A stretch of 64,000 bases of DNA from positions 193,047-257,046 of the forward strand of contig PAYY01000007.1 of NCBI GenBank assembly GCA_002715465.1, in the 5' to 3' direction. The translations under genes were made by a program, and so were the position numbers. Numbering within the stretch: the first letter of the stretch is position 1; each line of letters begins with the position of its first letter. Below, piece after piece: positions 37,646 to 46,560 of this stretch. The notes beneath the pieces are model-generated. The model saw only the letters and a program-made list of their open reading frames with translations. It was not told where the DNA came from and searched no databases. Source of the stretch: Fidelibacterota bacterium. Lineage in GTDB: Bacteria; Marinisomatota; Marinisomatia; Marinisomatales; S15-B10.

Positions 37646-38734
37646 TTGTATAATACAAAAGAAGAGATCTATTTTTCTAAATTGATTGTAGATTGGTATA
37701 GAAAAAACTGCAGAAATTTGCCTTGGCGCAAAGATAAAGATCCATATAAAATTTGGTTGTCTGAAGTGATGCTGCAGCAAACTAAAGTCTCAACTGTAAT
37801 TCCCTATTATAATAACTGGCTGAAACGTTTTCCAACTATTCAGCATGTTGCATCTTCAGATATTGATGATGTGATAAAAATATGGGAAGGTTTAGGTTAT
37901 TATTCAAGATGTAGAAACTTTTATAGAGCATGTAAAATTATTGTTGATAAGTATGAAGGCACTATCCCTTTTGATTGGACTTCTTTTCGATCATTACCTG
38001 GAGTGGGCGACTATACAGCTGCTGCTGTTTTATCAATAGCATATAATTATAGTTATCCTGTTATTGATGGTAATGTTAGGAGAGTACTTGCAAGAATTAT
38101 GTCTTATGACAAAATCGTAAACAAAGGAGATGTAGAATTCAGATTGAAATTAGAAGGATTAATTGATAAAAAATTTCCTGGTGATTTTAACCAAGCTATG
38201 ATGGAATTAGGTAGCATAATTTGTAAACGTACCAAACCTGATTGCAACCATTGTCCTGTGTTTCAGTTTTGCAAATCTTATAAAGAAGGCACAACTCATA
38301 ATTTCCCTGTAGTAATTAAGAAAAAAAAGCCACCTCATAATACCATTGTTGTTGGTATTATTTGGAAAAACAAAAAATTTTTTATTCAAAAAAGACCTTA
38401 TAATGGATTATTAGGTGGACTATGGGAATTTCCTGGAGGAAAATTAAAAAAGGGTGAAAAATTAATTGATGCATTGGTCCGAGAAATTTATGAAGAGACA
38501 GGATTCTGTATTTCTGTCGGAAAAAAGGTCGGCTCAATCAAACACGAATATAGTCATTTTTCAATATCTCTTCACCTTTTTAACTGTCAATTAATTAATA
38601 ACTCCCAAAAAATATTGTGTTCTAAATCCCAGCGTTGGATTTTTCCAGGCAATCAATCCAAATTTGCATTTCCAAAAGCGAACCACAAATTATTTGAAAT
38701 GCTTGAATCACAATCTTGGGACAATGGTTTATAA
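37646..38734 (+). CDS. mutY: A/G-specific adenine DNA glycosylase
   Basis: Excises adenine mispaired with 8-oxoguanine. The HhH-GPD fold starts with NLPWRKDKDPYKIWLSEVML (catalytic Glu in the following QQT region) and LPGVGDYTAAAVLSIAY, with the catalytic Asp in VIDGNVRRV. The iron-sulfur loop is C-x6-C-x2-C-x5-C (CKRTKPDCNHCPVFQFC). A C-terminal NUDIX-like domain for 8-oxoG recognition follows (GGLWEFPGGKLKKGE). 362 residues; starts at TTG behind AGGAAAT. Confidence 0.95.
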   Translation: MYNTKEEIYFSKLIVDWYRKNCRNLPWRKDKDPYKIWLSEVMLQQTKVSTVIPYYNNWLKRFPTIQHVASSDIDDVIKIWEGLGYYSRCRNFYRACKIIVDKYEGTIPFDWTSFRSLPGVGDYTAAAVLSIAYNYSYPVIDGNVRRVLARIMSYDKIVNKGDVEFRLKLEGLIDKKFPGDFNQAMMELGSIICKRTKPDCNHCPVFQFCKSYKEGTTHNFPVVIKKKKPPHNTIVVGIIWKNKKFFIQKRPYNGLLGGLWEFPGGKLKKGEKLIDALVREIYEETGFCISVGKKVGSIKHEYSHFSISLHLFNCQLINNSQKILCSKSQRWIFPGNQSKFAFPKANHKLFEMLESQSWDNGL

Positions 38735-38752
38735 TTAGATTAAATTAATTCA

Positions 38753-39601
38753 ATGAATATATTTATTTGGGGGGCGGTAATTTTAGTCTTTTTCTTTGGT
38801 ATTGTAGGATTCAAAATTCTTAATACCACTGAGTTTCATAGTGAAAAGACTCCTATACATGCAAAGATCCCTCTTGATTTTCGGCATACAATTTTTTCAA
38901 TTTTATTCTATCCTATTGGATTGACAACTTTTATTTTTACAGTACTCACGCTTACTCCATTGGTTTTTATTGTTCATCCAAAGCGAGTAGGTTGGGCAAT
39001 TCGATTTTATGGTAGATTAATGTTACTAAGTTTTGGAGTGATTGTAAAATTAAATGGCAAAGACAAATTAAAACGGGATAAAGCATATTTACTTTTAATC
39101 AACCATGAATCTCTTTTTGATGTTTTTTTAATGGGTTGTCTAACCTTTCGTCAGGTAACTGCACTTGGCGCCGCATATCAATTTAAACTACCATTGTGGG
39201 GTATCATGTTAAAGAGGTATGGAATTATTCCTTTAAAAAGGCGTAAAACAAGTGAAGCAATTGAAGCTGTTGAAATGGCAAGGAAAAAACTTGAAGATGG
39301 CATTTGCGTTTTTTTAGCGCCTGAAGGAACACGCACAGATGATGGTGAATTAAAGCCTTTTAAAAAGGGTGGATTTCATCTAGCCTTTGGCGCAAAAGCT
39401 GATATTTTGATTGTTGCTTTTAAAGGGGCATTTGAAATAAAAAGGAAGACGGATTGGAGAATAAAACCAGGAAGAGTAAATATAGATGTGGGTGATTTTA
39501 TTTTATATGAAGATTATAAAGATTGTTCAATTGAGGAGCTCCAGTCTCATGTTCGTGGAAAAATGTTGGAACTTCTTAGAAGAGATAACAAATTATCTTA
39601 A
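38753..39601 (+). CDS. plsC: 1-acyl-sn-glycerol-3-phosphate acyltransferase
   Basis: Adds the second acyl chain to lysophosphatidic acid in phospholipid synthesis. Two N-terminal membrane segments (residues ~3-22 and ~45-70) precede the PlsC domain with NHESLFD (H-x4-D catalytic pair) and FLAPEGTRTDDGEL (substrate-binding P-E-G-T-R). 282 residues. It is 18 bp after mutY and is followed by a 309-bp region without a convincing intact gene. Confidence 0.92.
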   Translation: MNIFIWGAVILVFFFGIVGFKILNTTEFHSEKTPIHAKIPLDFRHTIFSILFYPIGLTTFIFTVLTLTPLVFIVHPKRVGWAIRFYGRLMLLSFGVIVKLNGKDKLKRDKAYLLLINHESLFDVFLMGCLTFRQVTALGAAYQFKLPLWGIMLKRYGIIPLKRRKTSEAIEAVEMARKKLEDGICVFLAPEGTRTDDGELKPFKKGGFHLAFGAKADILIVAFKGAFEIKRKTDWRIKPGRVNIDVGDFILYEDYKDCSIEELQSHVRGKMLELLRRDNKLS

Positions 39602-39910
39602 TAAGAAAATGATTACTATTTTTACTATTTCTATTTTAATAGAATGGATAATACAATTGTAATAACTAGTTTTTTAGTTTTATTTTTTCAGTTTGGTTGT
39701 GAGAAAACTATTAATTGTAGTACTAATATAAAATTTATGATTGGATATTACAGCTGGACTAACATGTGTATACGGCCAAATTAGATTTTCTTTCAGTAAT
39801 CATAACTCTATTCTTTTGATGGGAAAAAGAATTAATAAGGATTATGTGGGGTCAGCGGTACTTGTGAACTATTTAGTTTTTGCGTTAATAGGGTTACTTA
39901 TTATAAAATA
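39602..39910 (+). pseudogene. Possible decayed gene or short ORFs between plsC and HAD gene
   Basis: This 309-bp stretch holds only short frames. One at 39644-39784 (46 codons) starts like a lipoprotein signal (VITSFLVLFFQFGCEKT). Another at 39741-39911 (56 codons from TTG) ends in a hydrophobic helix (AVLVNYLVFALIGLLIIK), and its TAA overlaps the ATG of the next gene by 1 bp, as if it once belonged to the operon. The pieces lie in different frames and overlap. I recognise no family; remnants of a small membrane protein or lipoprotein broken by frameshifts is a guess. Confidence 0.3.
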
Positions 39911-40612
39911 ATGCGAAATAGAAGTAAACAACTGATTTTATTTGATATAGATGGTACCTTAATTAATCCAGGAACTTCTGGTCGTAAACTACTGAATTTG
40001 ATGGTAAAGGATATAAGCAACTGTTCACCAAAACTTAAATATGAAGATGTAGCAGGATTTACAGATCCTATAATTGTGGAACAGGCTTTACGACGGACTG
40101 GAGTCAAAGAAAATGTATTGTCCTCAAAAATCAATGAAATCCTTGAGGATTATCCAAAAAGGTTAAAAAAAATCTATAATAATGATGAAGGTGTTTTTGT
40201 TTACAATGACGCAATTAAATTTGCTAAAGCATGTAAAGTGCAAGGTTGGGAAATTGGACTACTTTCTGGGAATGTGCGGAAGGCTGCAAAAATCAAATTG
40301 GATAGGTTTAATCTATGGCAAATGTTTCCATTTGGATTATTTGGAGATGATGCTCGTAGTAGAGAAGATCTTGTATGGTTGGCTGAAGAAGCATCATGGA
40401 TATCAATTGGTGAATCATTTACACATGATCGTATGGTATTAGTTGGCGATACTGTACATGATGTTAGTGCAGCAAAATTGAATAATGTTAGATCTTTGAT
40501 TGTTTGTCGATATCCAGAACGATTTACTGATATTCAAAAGATTGGACCAACATGGTTAGTTAATTCTTTAAAAAATACTGAAAGGATTGTACAATGGTTG
40601 AAAGTGGAATAA
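39911..40612 (+). CDS. HAD-superfamily hydrolase
   Basis: A 233-residue Rossmann-like phosphatase. Motif I LILFDIDGTLIN has the nucleophile and acid aspartates, motif II is GLLSGN, and motif IV is VLVGDTVHDVSAAK. The helical cap between residues ~20 and 90 places it in the C1 class with phosphoglycolate phosphatase and beta-phosphoglucomutase-like enzymes. Substrate unknown. The stop overlaps the ATG of the downstream membrane-protein gene by 1 bp. Confidence 0.88.
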   Translation: MRNRSKQLILFDIDGTLINPGTSGRKLLNLMVKDISNCSPKLKYEDVAGFTDPIIVEQALRRTGVKENVLSSKINEILEDYPKRLKKIYNNDEGVFVYNDAIKFAKACKVQGWEIGLLSGNVRKAAKIKLDRFNLWQMFPFGLFGDDARSREDLVWLAEEASWISIGESFTHDRMVLVGDTVHDVSAAKLNNVRSLIVCRYPERFTDIQKIGPTWLVNSLKNTERIVQWLKVE

Positions 40613-41088
40613 TGTATTATATATATTTAATCGGGCACTTTGTTCTTGCGTTGATTTGGCTAATCTCAGCATTATTTCTTGATTATATATTTCTAAAAAA
40701 GTTTAATAAAGTATCAATGGAAGAAAAGAAAAATCTAATTTCAAGGATCCGTTCCTTATCAGATAAAACAGAAATGATAGCGTCCTTCTTTCTGCCACTT
40801 TTAGGTGTTTTGATGCTTATTGATGGAGAATATTGGCTTACAATTGGATTTATGCATTTTAAGATTACTATAGCATTGATTGCAATAGGTCTTTTTCATG
40901 CTTCCAGAGGTATACTACGAAAAATTGAAGTTGCGATAGATAGTGGTGATCCTATTAAAAAACTTTACAATAAATACATTATTTTTAGGACTATCGTTAT
41001 AGCATTTCTTCTTTGTATTACCTCAACGATATTAATTTTCCGAGGATATATATCTACCATTTATTTAATTAGGTCATGGCTAATTTAA
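40612..41088 (+). CDS. Small integral membrane protein, HemJ/CopD-like topology
   Basis: About 158 residues with four predicted membrane helices. YLIGHFVLALIWLISALF begins the protein with a His in TM1, and FMHFKITIALIAIGLFHASRGIL has a further His-Lys pair, a pattern reminiscent of HemJ/CopD-type haem or copper membrane proteins; I cannot call the family firmly. I start at ATG 40612 (AGTGGA upstream); an ATG at 40594 would add six residues. The 3' end overlaps the next gene by 13 bp, indicating coupling with the thioredoxin-like protein. Confidence 0.6.
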   Translation: MYYIYLIGHFVLALIWLISALFLDYIFLKKFNKVSMEEKKNLISRIRSLSDKTEMIASFFLPLLGVLMLIDGEYWLTIGFMHFKITIALIAIGLFHASRGILRKIEVAIDSGDPIKKLYNKYIIFRTIVIAFLLCITSTILIFRGYISTIYLIRSWLI

Positions 41089-41642
41089 CCAAAGTTCAAA
41101 AAATTGCTGAATATCATGCTCATGAATATGCTGAAATTCAGATTTATCAAAATGAACAACTTACTGATTTATTGAACTATAGAGTGCAATCAATAGAAGG
41201 AGACAATATATTACTATTGAATCAATTCATAGCAAGAGGTTTTCCGAGAGTATTGCTGATTTCTTTTTTTTCAGAATGGTGTCCTAATTGCCAGCATGAA
41301 GCATTAGTAATTGATAGAATCAATGAAAAATTTGTAAAGGAAGATTTTGAAGTTATTGTGATAGTTGAATATAGTGATTCTAAAAAGTGGGAAGATTTTA
41401 TAACTAACAAATTAGATTCTCAATTAACCTATTTTTTTGGTGAGATGCTTGAAAAGAATGAAAAGAAAAGGTTTCTAACGAATCATCATATGATAAAAAC
41501 TTTAGTAAATGATAAACGTAAATGGGGTGTCCCATTACATTTTATGATTATCGGTGGGCGACTAAATAAGGTTTGTTGTGTTAAAGGAGAATTTGAAAAA
41601 TTAGAGCTTGAGACTTTCTTAATTAAAAAACTTAATATCTGA
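41076..41642 (+). CDS. Thioredoxin-like protein, CxxC active site
   Basis: A 188-residue thioredoxin-fold protein. VLLISFFSEWCPNCQHEA near residues 59-76 is the redox motif (Cys69, Cys72), followed by a strand EDFEVIVIVEYSDSKKW like that of TlpA/AhpC-TSA relatives. No signal peptide or membrane anchor is present, so it is probably cytoplasmic, unlike most TlpA proteins. It overlaps the membrane-protein gene upstream by 13 bp. Role unknown; a disulfide reductase or thiol-exchange function is inferred from the motif. Confidence 0.78.
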   Translation: MANLTKVQKIAEYHAHEYAEIQIYQNEQLTDLLNYRVQSIEGDNILLLNQFIARGFPRVLLISFFSEWCPNCQHEALVIDRINEKFVKEDFEVIVIVEYSDSKKWEDFITNKLDSQLTYFFGEMLEKNEKKRFLTNHHMIKTLVNDKRKWGVPLHFMIIGGRLNKVCCVKGEFEKLELETFLIKKLNI

Positions 41643-41668
41643 AGATTTTTGCTTTATCTATCATGTCT

Positions 41669-42910
41669 TTAACTTTTTATTTTTATTACTCCACGATTTG
41701 TCTCAAGATTGACTTTATATAATCCGTTGCTCTGTACTCCCTTACCTGAAGATATTCCTGACTGAACTTTTATATTTAAAGGAAAATCAGAAATAATTAC
41801 TTCTCCTGGTTTCGCACCTGGATCTCGAACTAAAACAGTAAAATTTGCAGGAAAGTTATTTGGTAAAAAAATATCTATATTCCCAAAAGAAGTTTGAAGA
41901 TCGATTTCATGGTCACCATATTGATGATTCCATAGTTTGAAAAGAGAAATATTTCCAAAAGAGGTTTTTCCATTGAAAGGTCCAAAAATATCTTGTGCAT
42001 CAATTTTTCCAGTAGTATTCCATACTTTACTCTTGCCTTTTATCTTTCTTAAAATAATTTCTCCAGTTGTAGTTGAAGCTTCAATATCCCCATTCAAATT
42101 TTCAAGTAATACATTGCCATTATCTGTGTGCAGATCAATTGTCTTCGTCGAGATCACATCTCTTGCGACAAGATCACCACTATCTGTTTGACCATAAATT
42201 TTTTTGCCTGTGATGTTATGTAGTTCGATTTTTCCATTTATAGTTTTAGCTATTACATTACCATTTATATTTTTTGCATTGATATGTCCAATAGATGTAT
42301 TGGCATTAACATTACCTTTAACATGGTTTAATTGAATGTTCCCATTCAATGTTGATATAGACATAGTCCCTCTGATTTTGGTGCAAACAACTTTTCCATC
42401 TGAATTTAGGAGGGTGAATTTTCCCGCTAGATCTTCAAGGATTATATTTCCACCATGGTTTGATATGTTCATTTTACCTTGCATAGATAGTATAGCTAGT
42501 TCACTTGCTTGACAATGGGTAACTATTGAAAAATTATTAGGTAAGTGTATTTCTAGATTGTCATTTAATCGCTTAGTTCTTGGCATAACACTTTCTATAA
42601 AGATAGTTTTAGAACCATCTTTTTCTTCAATATCCTTGATATTCAAACTATTTTGAAAATAAAGTCTTGCTTTATCTTTTGAAAAAACAGTTAGGAATGT
42701 TTTTCTTAAAACGGAAATTTTATTTTCGGAATTTCCAATAATGGAAATATTGCCCTGAAAATTTTTTATAACAAGTTCACCTGAAGATGCTGACGACAAC
42801 TCATTGGTTGATGTAGCAAAAAAATTATTATATGATACTTGTTTTATATCTTGAGTGTAGATAAAAGATATAGAAAAGAAATAAATAATAGTATAAATAA
42901 AAAATTTCAT
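41669..42910 (-). CDS. Secreted DUF4097-like beta-helix (adhesin-fold) protein
   Basis: A 413-residue protein with an N-terminal signal peptide (FFIYTIIYFFSISFIYT). The body is made of short repeated beta-strand turns with a G-N/G-D-I pattern (IRGTMSISTLNGNIQLNHVK, TGEIILRKIKGKSKVWNTTG), as in DUF4097 and the related putative auto-transporter-adhesin head-like domains. It is probably a periplasmic or surface beta-helix; ligand unknown. It lies 111 bp downstream of mdh on the same strand. Confidence 0.75.
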   Translation of the reverse strand: MKFFIYTIIYFFSISFIYTQDIKQVSYNNFFATSTNELSSASSGELVIKNFQGNISIIGNSENKISVLRKTFLTVFSKDKARLYFQNSLNIKDIEEKDGSKTIFIESVMPRTKRLNDNLEIHLPNNFSIVTHCQASELAILSMQGKMNISNHGGNIILEDLAGKFTLLNSDGKVVCTKIRGTMSISTLNGNIQLNHVKGNVNANTSIGHINAKNINGNVIAKTINGKIELHNITGKKIYGQTDSGDLVARDVISTKTIDLHTDNGNVLLENLNGDIEASTTTGEIILRKIKGKSKVWNTTGKIDAQDIFGPFNGKTSFGNISLFKLWNHQYGDHEIDLQTSFGNIDIFLPNNFPANFTVLVRDPGAKPGEVIISDFPLNIKVQSGISSGKGVQSNGLYKVNLETNRGVIKIKS

Positions 42911-42930
42911 AGATATAATATCATTAGGTG

Positions 42931-42964
42931 TTAAAATGGAATAAATAGATCTACCATTATTCCA
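42931..42964 (-). terminator. Possible terminator after mdh
   Basis: TGGAATAA (42937-42944) and TTATTCCA (42957-42964) are perfect 8-bp arms with a 12-base loop. Read on the - strand the hairpin is followed by TTTTAA, so it could end transcripts of the rng-rplU-rpmA-mdh group before the DUF4097-like gene. The T-run is short, so the call is weak. Confidence 0.4.
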
Positions 42965-43021
42965 ACTTGGTTTTATTTATTCTAAATATAAGTTATTTGT
43001 AATAAGAAAAAAGGAGAAGAA

Positions 43022-43957
43022 TTATAGGCCAGTTTCAAATACAGTATCTTTTACTTTGTTAACAGTTGCCTCAAGTTGTGCCTGTTCTTCTTTAGTAAGA
43101 TTAACTTCAAGAATTTTTTCTACACCATTACCACCGATAATTGCTGGGACACCAATAAAGTAACCATTAATTCCATATTCACCTGTACAATAGGCAGCTG
43201 AAGGAATAACTCTCTTCTTATCTTTAAGGTAAGCTTCGATCATTTCGGTAATAGCTGCTGCTGGGCTGAAAAAAGCACTACCTTTTCCATATAGTTTAAC
43301 TAACTCGGTTCCAGCTTCCTGAACTCGTTTTACAATAGAATCAATTTTTTTTTGAGATAACAGATCGGTCAAAGGTACCCCCCCAACAGAAGCTGTTCTA
43401 GTGAGAGGAACCATTGTTGGACCGTGACCACCCATGACGATACATGAGACATCTTGAACAGATAATCCAGTTTCCATAGCAATGAAAGTTCTAAAACGTG
43501 CATTATCTAGCGCGCCAGCCATACCGACTACCATATTTTTTTTAAAGCCACTTACTTTATGAAAAGCATAAACTATAGCATCAAGAGGATTCGAAACGAC
43601 AATAACAAAAGCTCTCGGTGCATATTTTTTTACATTTTCAGCTACATTTGAAATTATTTTTACATTAGTTGATAGGAGATCTTCTCGAGTCATTCCAGGT
43701 TTACGTGGTATGCCAGCTGTTATAGCTACAACATCTGCATTTTTTAGATCATTGAAATTCGCACTTCCATGAATATTGGAATCATAACCATCATGGGGCC
43801 GAACCTGCATAATATCAAGAGCTTTTCCTTTAACCATTCCTTCCACTTGTGGTATGTCAATTATTACAACATCTCCAAGTTCCTTTTGGGAACAAATTAA
43901 AGCAAGAATTCCCCCGATCTGTCCACCACCAATAAGTGCTATTTTTTTTCTAGCCAA
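43022..43957 (-). CDS. mdh: Malate dehydrogenase, LDH-like type
   Basis: NAD-dependent interconversion of malate and oxaloacetate. KIALIGGGQIGGILALI is the NAD loop, IVVSNPLDAIVYAFHK the substrate-side Asp/Asn region, GMAGALDNARFRTFIA contains the Asp-x2-Arg pair, and VMGGHGPTMVPLTR the catalytic His. The 311-residue length and motifs fit the LDH-like tetrameric MDHs rather than the E. coli dimer. The start is a TTG at 43957, with no good alternative, 25 bp after rpmA. Confidence 0.95.
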   Translation of the reverse strand: MARKKIALIGGGQIGGILALICSQKELGDVVIIDIPQVEGMVKGKALDIMQVRPHDGYDSNIHGSANFNDLKNADVVAITAGIPRKPGMTREDLLSTNVKIISNVAENVKKYAPRAFVIVVSNPLDAIVYAFHKVSGFKKNMVVGMAGALDNARFRTFIAMETGLSVQDVSCIVMGGHGPTMVPLTRTASVGGVPLTDLLSQKKIDSIVKRVQEAGTELVKLYGKGSAFFSPAAAITEMIEAYLKDKKRVIPSAAYCTGEYGINGYFIGVPAIIGGNGVEKILEVNLTKEEQAQLEATVNKVKDTVFETGL

Positions 43958-43982
43958 AACCGATTTTTTCTTTAATCAGAAT

Positions 43983-44234
43983 TTAATTTTGAACGTTAAC
44001 AATTTTCCGTTTTTGACCCGCACGTGCGAATTTTATAGTACCATCAGTTTTAGCAAATAGAGTATCATCACTTCCAATGCCTACATTCATCCCGGGATGA
44101 ACTTTGGTTCCACGTTGACGAACAATAATTGATCCAGCTGTCACATATTGACCATCATAAGCTTTAACGCCTAGTCGCTTAGAATTACTATCGCGACCAT
44201 TTTTGGTGCTTCCCATTCCCTTTTTATGAGCCAT
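43983..44234 (-). CDS. rpmA: 50S ribosomal protein L27
   Basis: An 83-residue protein whose N-terminus reaches the peptidyl-transferase centre. [20 protein letters not shown] is typical, and there is no cleavable N-terminal extension of the Firmicutes type. It starts 2 bp after the rplU stop in the conserved rplU-rpmA pair. Confidence 0.97.
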   Translation of the reverse strand: MAHKKGMGSTKNGRDSNSKRLGVKAYDGQYVTAGSIIVRQRGTKVHPGMNVGIGSDDTLFAKTDGTIKFARAGQKRKIVNVQN

Positions 44235-44236
44235 AG

Positions 44237-44590
44237 TTATTCTCCTGATTTAGAGGTTTTTTTAATCTTTTTTGTTTTGTCTATTTTAATCGCTTCAATT
44301 TGGATTAAGGTATAATCTTGACGATGGGTGTTTTTTACTCGATAACCTTTTCGACGTTTTTTCTTGAAAACAGGTACTTTTTTCTCTCGTCCATGTGACA
44401 GAATTGAGGCTTCAATTTTGAATCCTGGTACAGTTGGTTGACCAACAGTTATTGCATCCCCATCATCTATAAGCAACACCTTATGAAAGGAAACCTTATT
44501 ACCAATATCTTCATTCTGATGTGGGATTTTTATTTCATGACCTTTTTCAACACGAAATTGTTTACCTGATATATCTATTATTGCATACAT
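44237..44590 (-). CDS. rplU: 50S ribosomal protein L21
   Basis: A 117-residue 23S rRNA-binding protein. [19 protein letters not shown] and [20 protein letters not shown] are the standard N-terminal and C-terminal motifs. A short basic tail ([10 protein letters not shown]) extends the usual end. It lies 58 bp after rng, upstream of rpmA. Confidence 0.97.
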   Translation of the reverse strand: MYAIIDISGKQFRVEKGHEIKIPHQNEDIGNKVSFHKVLLIDDGDAITVGQPTVPGFKIEASILSHGREKKVPVFKKKRRKGYRVKNTHRQDYTLIQIEAIKIDKTKKIKKTSKSGE

Positions 44591-44648
44591 AGTTTTTTAT
44601 GAGTTTTTAAGCTTGGAAAGTTATCTATTTGTTTATAGATGTGTCAAG

Positions 44649-46196
44649 CTATACTTCTTTAGTTAATTCTTCTCCATTTTTTCTTGAAAAAAAACGATAT
44701 TCAGTTGGCCCTAATAATTTATCTTGTTTTAACTCAATGTGGATAAAGTTTTTCCACATAAAATTTCGAATAACTTTCTTCTTAGACTCTTGAATATAAT
44801 TAAACATATTTGGATGAACTTTCAGTGTTAGTCGTCTTTCACGTCTCTTTCTTTTAAAGTTTCTTATCCAACTATCAATCTCACTAATTATAGAATCCTT
44901 TGATGTTATCCTACCACTTCCGCTACAAGTAGGACAAACTTCACTGAGAGAATCTCTAAGAGAGAGACGAATACGTTGCCGGGTCATTTCTAATAATCCA
45001 AATTCACTAATAGGAGAAACAGCCATTTTTGCGCGATCTTTTTTTAGTTCACGTTTTAATTCATTATAGACTTTTTTTCTATTAGCTTCATCAAACATAT
45101 CGATAAAATCTATAACAATTAATCCACCAATATCTCGAAGCCTCAATTGTTGAGCAACAGCCTTGGCAGCTTCAAGGTTGATTTTTAAAGAATTTGATTC
45201 ATGGTTTCCCTTGCCGACAAAACGCCCACTATTAACATCAATTACAACCATGGCTTCTGTATGTTCTATAATTATATAAGCACCGCTTTTTAACCAAACA
45301 TTCCGTTTCATTGACTTGATAATCTCTTCATCAATCTTATGATGAGTAAACATGGGAGTTTTTCCACGATAAAGTTCTAAACGGGAAGCCATTTCAGGTG
45401 ACACATTTTGAATATATCTATGTGTTTGACGATGAATTTTTCTTGAATCCAATGTAATTTTATTAATATCATCACCTAGTATGTCTCTGATAACAGTTGA
45501 CACTGTTTCCATGTCCTTAAAGATTATTGTAGGTGCTTCAGCATTTTTGGATTTTCTTTCCAGAGTTCTCCATTGTTTCAATAGGGCGTCAAAATCTTTT
45601 TTGATAATGGTATCACTTTTTCCTTCTGATTCAGTTCTTACAATTAGACCTATATCCTTAGGCAAAAATTCTTGAATAAGTTTTCTTAATCGGCGTTTTT
45701 CATATTTATCCCATATTTTTTTTGATATTCCAATAAAGTTAGTATTTGGTATTAAAACTACAAGATGACCTGGCAGGGCTAAATTTGTGGTTACCCTAGG
45801 GCCTTTTCCTGAGAATGGCTCTTTGATTACTTGAATAAGAATTTCTTGTTCTTTTTGAAGCTCAACTTCAATATCCTTATGAACTATATGTTTTATCTTT
45901 TTACGGGGCCTTTTTTTAATTGATGCTTCATCTTCTTCATCTTCTGTAGTGGCATGTTTTAGGTACTCTGGGTTATTAATTTCAGAAAAAGGGAGAAATG
46001 CATTGATTTTATGACCAATATCTACAAAAGCTGCCTGCATTCCGGGCAACACATTCTCTACTTTACCTTTGTAGATGTTACCGATTATACCCATATCTTC
46101 CGGTTTTTCTACAAAGAACTCAACTAGGGATCCATCTTCTTGGATAGCTATACGCCTTTCGGTTGCCGTATCACTAACAAAAATTTCTTTACGCAT
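44649..46196 (-). CDS. rng: Ribonuclease G/E family endoribonuclease
   Basis: Processes rRNA and degrades mRNA. The S1 domain (GNIYKGKVENVLPGMQAAFV) carries an acidic and basic insertion near residues 80-105. The catalytic aspartates lie in AMVVIDVNSGRF and LIVIDFIDMFDE, and the zinc link CPTCSGSGRI follows. The protein ends after the small domain without an RNase E-like scaffold arm. I choose ATG 46196 because AAAGGAAA lies just upstream and the product then starts MRKEIFVSD as in RNase G; an ATG at 46241 would add 15 residues. First gene of the rng-rplU-rpmA-mdh group. Confidence 0.93.
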   Translation of the reverse strand: MRKEIFVSDTATERRIAIQEDGSLVEFFVEKPEDMGIIGNIYKGKVENVLPGMQAAFVDIGHKINAFLPFSEINNPEYLKHATTEDEEDEASIKKRPRKKIKHIVHKDIEVELQKEQEILIQVIKEPFSGKGPRVTTNLALPGHLVVLIPNTNFIGISKKIWDKYEKRRLRKLIQEFLPKDIGLIVRTESEGKSDTIIKKDFDALLKQWRTLERKSKNAEAPTIIFKDMETVSTVIRDILGDDINKITLDSRKIHRQTHRYIQNVSPEMASRLELYRGKTPMFTHHKIDEEIIKSMKRNVWLKSGAYIIIEHTEAMVVIDVNSGRFVGKGNHESNSLKINLEAAKAVAQQLRLRDIGGLIVIDFIDMFDEANRKKVYNELKRELKKDRAKMAVSPISEFGLLEMTRQRIRLSLRDSLSEVCPTCSGSGRITSKDSIISEIDSWIRNFKRKRRERRLTLKVHPNMFNYIQESKKKVIRNFMWKNFIHIELKQDKLLGPTEYRFFSRKNGEELTKEV

Positions 46197-46265
46197 AAGG
46201 ATTTCCTTTCTGCTTAGTGCCATATAAACAGCACCTGCCAAGACTGTTTAGGCGAACTCTTCTCA

Positions 46266-46318
46266 ATTATAAATAGAGTGCACATAATTTTATTAATAGG
46301 TTTGTTCAGTGTGCACTG
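46266..46318 (-). promoter_or_regulatory. Candidate rng promoter with two GTGCAC sites
   Basis: Read on the - strand, TATAAT at 46271-46266 is a good -10 box for rng, though no strong -35 is visible. GTGCAC occurs at 46278-46283 in the spacer next to that -10, and again at 46311-46316 inside the larger palindrome CAGTGTGCACTG (46307-46318). The sites are 33 bp apart, about three helical turns, which fits binding of a dimeric regulator on one face. No regulator is identified. Confidence 0.3.
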
Positions 46319-46515
46319 ACTTATTTTTTGCTTACTATGGCAAGCTATAAGGGAGGTACTAGTAAGGAAGGTAAAAAAAACTCTTTTTTTACTGAAATCG
46401 ATGCCATTAGGCAAAATCGAAAACACTTATCTCAAAAAAACTAGGGACCTTCCATGGTCTCCCTCAACACTTAAAAATAAGCCCAAAAATAGCCTTACAA
46501 AAGGTTTTTGTAAAA
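46319..46515. other. Non-coding part of the rng-metH divergent gap
   Basis: Within the 447-bp gap between rng and metH, this central part shows no supported gene or known RNA. Minor structures are a weak hairpin GTAAAAAA/TTTTTTAC near 46370-46390 and an imperfect hairpin AGGGACC...GGTCTCCCT near 46443-46464. Confidence 0.4.
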
Positions 46516-46543
46516 TTGATTAAAATTCTTCCGTTTAGATAAT
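46516..46543 (+). promoter_or_regulatory. Candidate metH promoter
   Basis: TTGATT at 46516-46521 and GATAAT at 46538-46543 are separated by 16 bp, a plausible sigma-70-type promoter with a start near 46550. This would give metH a leader of about 95 bases that contains the structured element described next. Confidence 0.45.
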
Positions 46544-46560
46544 AAAGATCCGTAAAATCT

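Noticed and set aside
46214..46426. A 70-codon frame on the - strand upstream of rng
   Set aside because: It overlaps the promoter and start of rng, has no Shine-Dalgarno and its product shows no family pattern.
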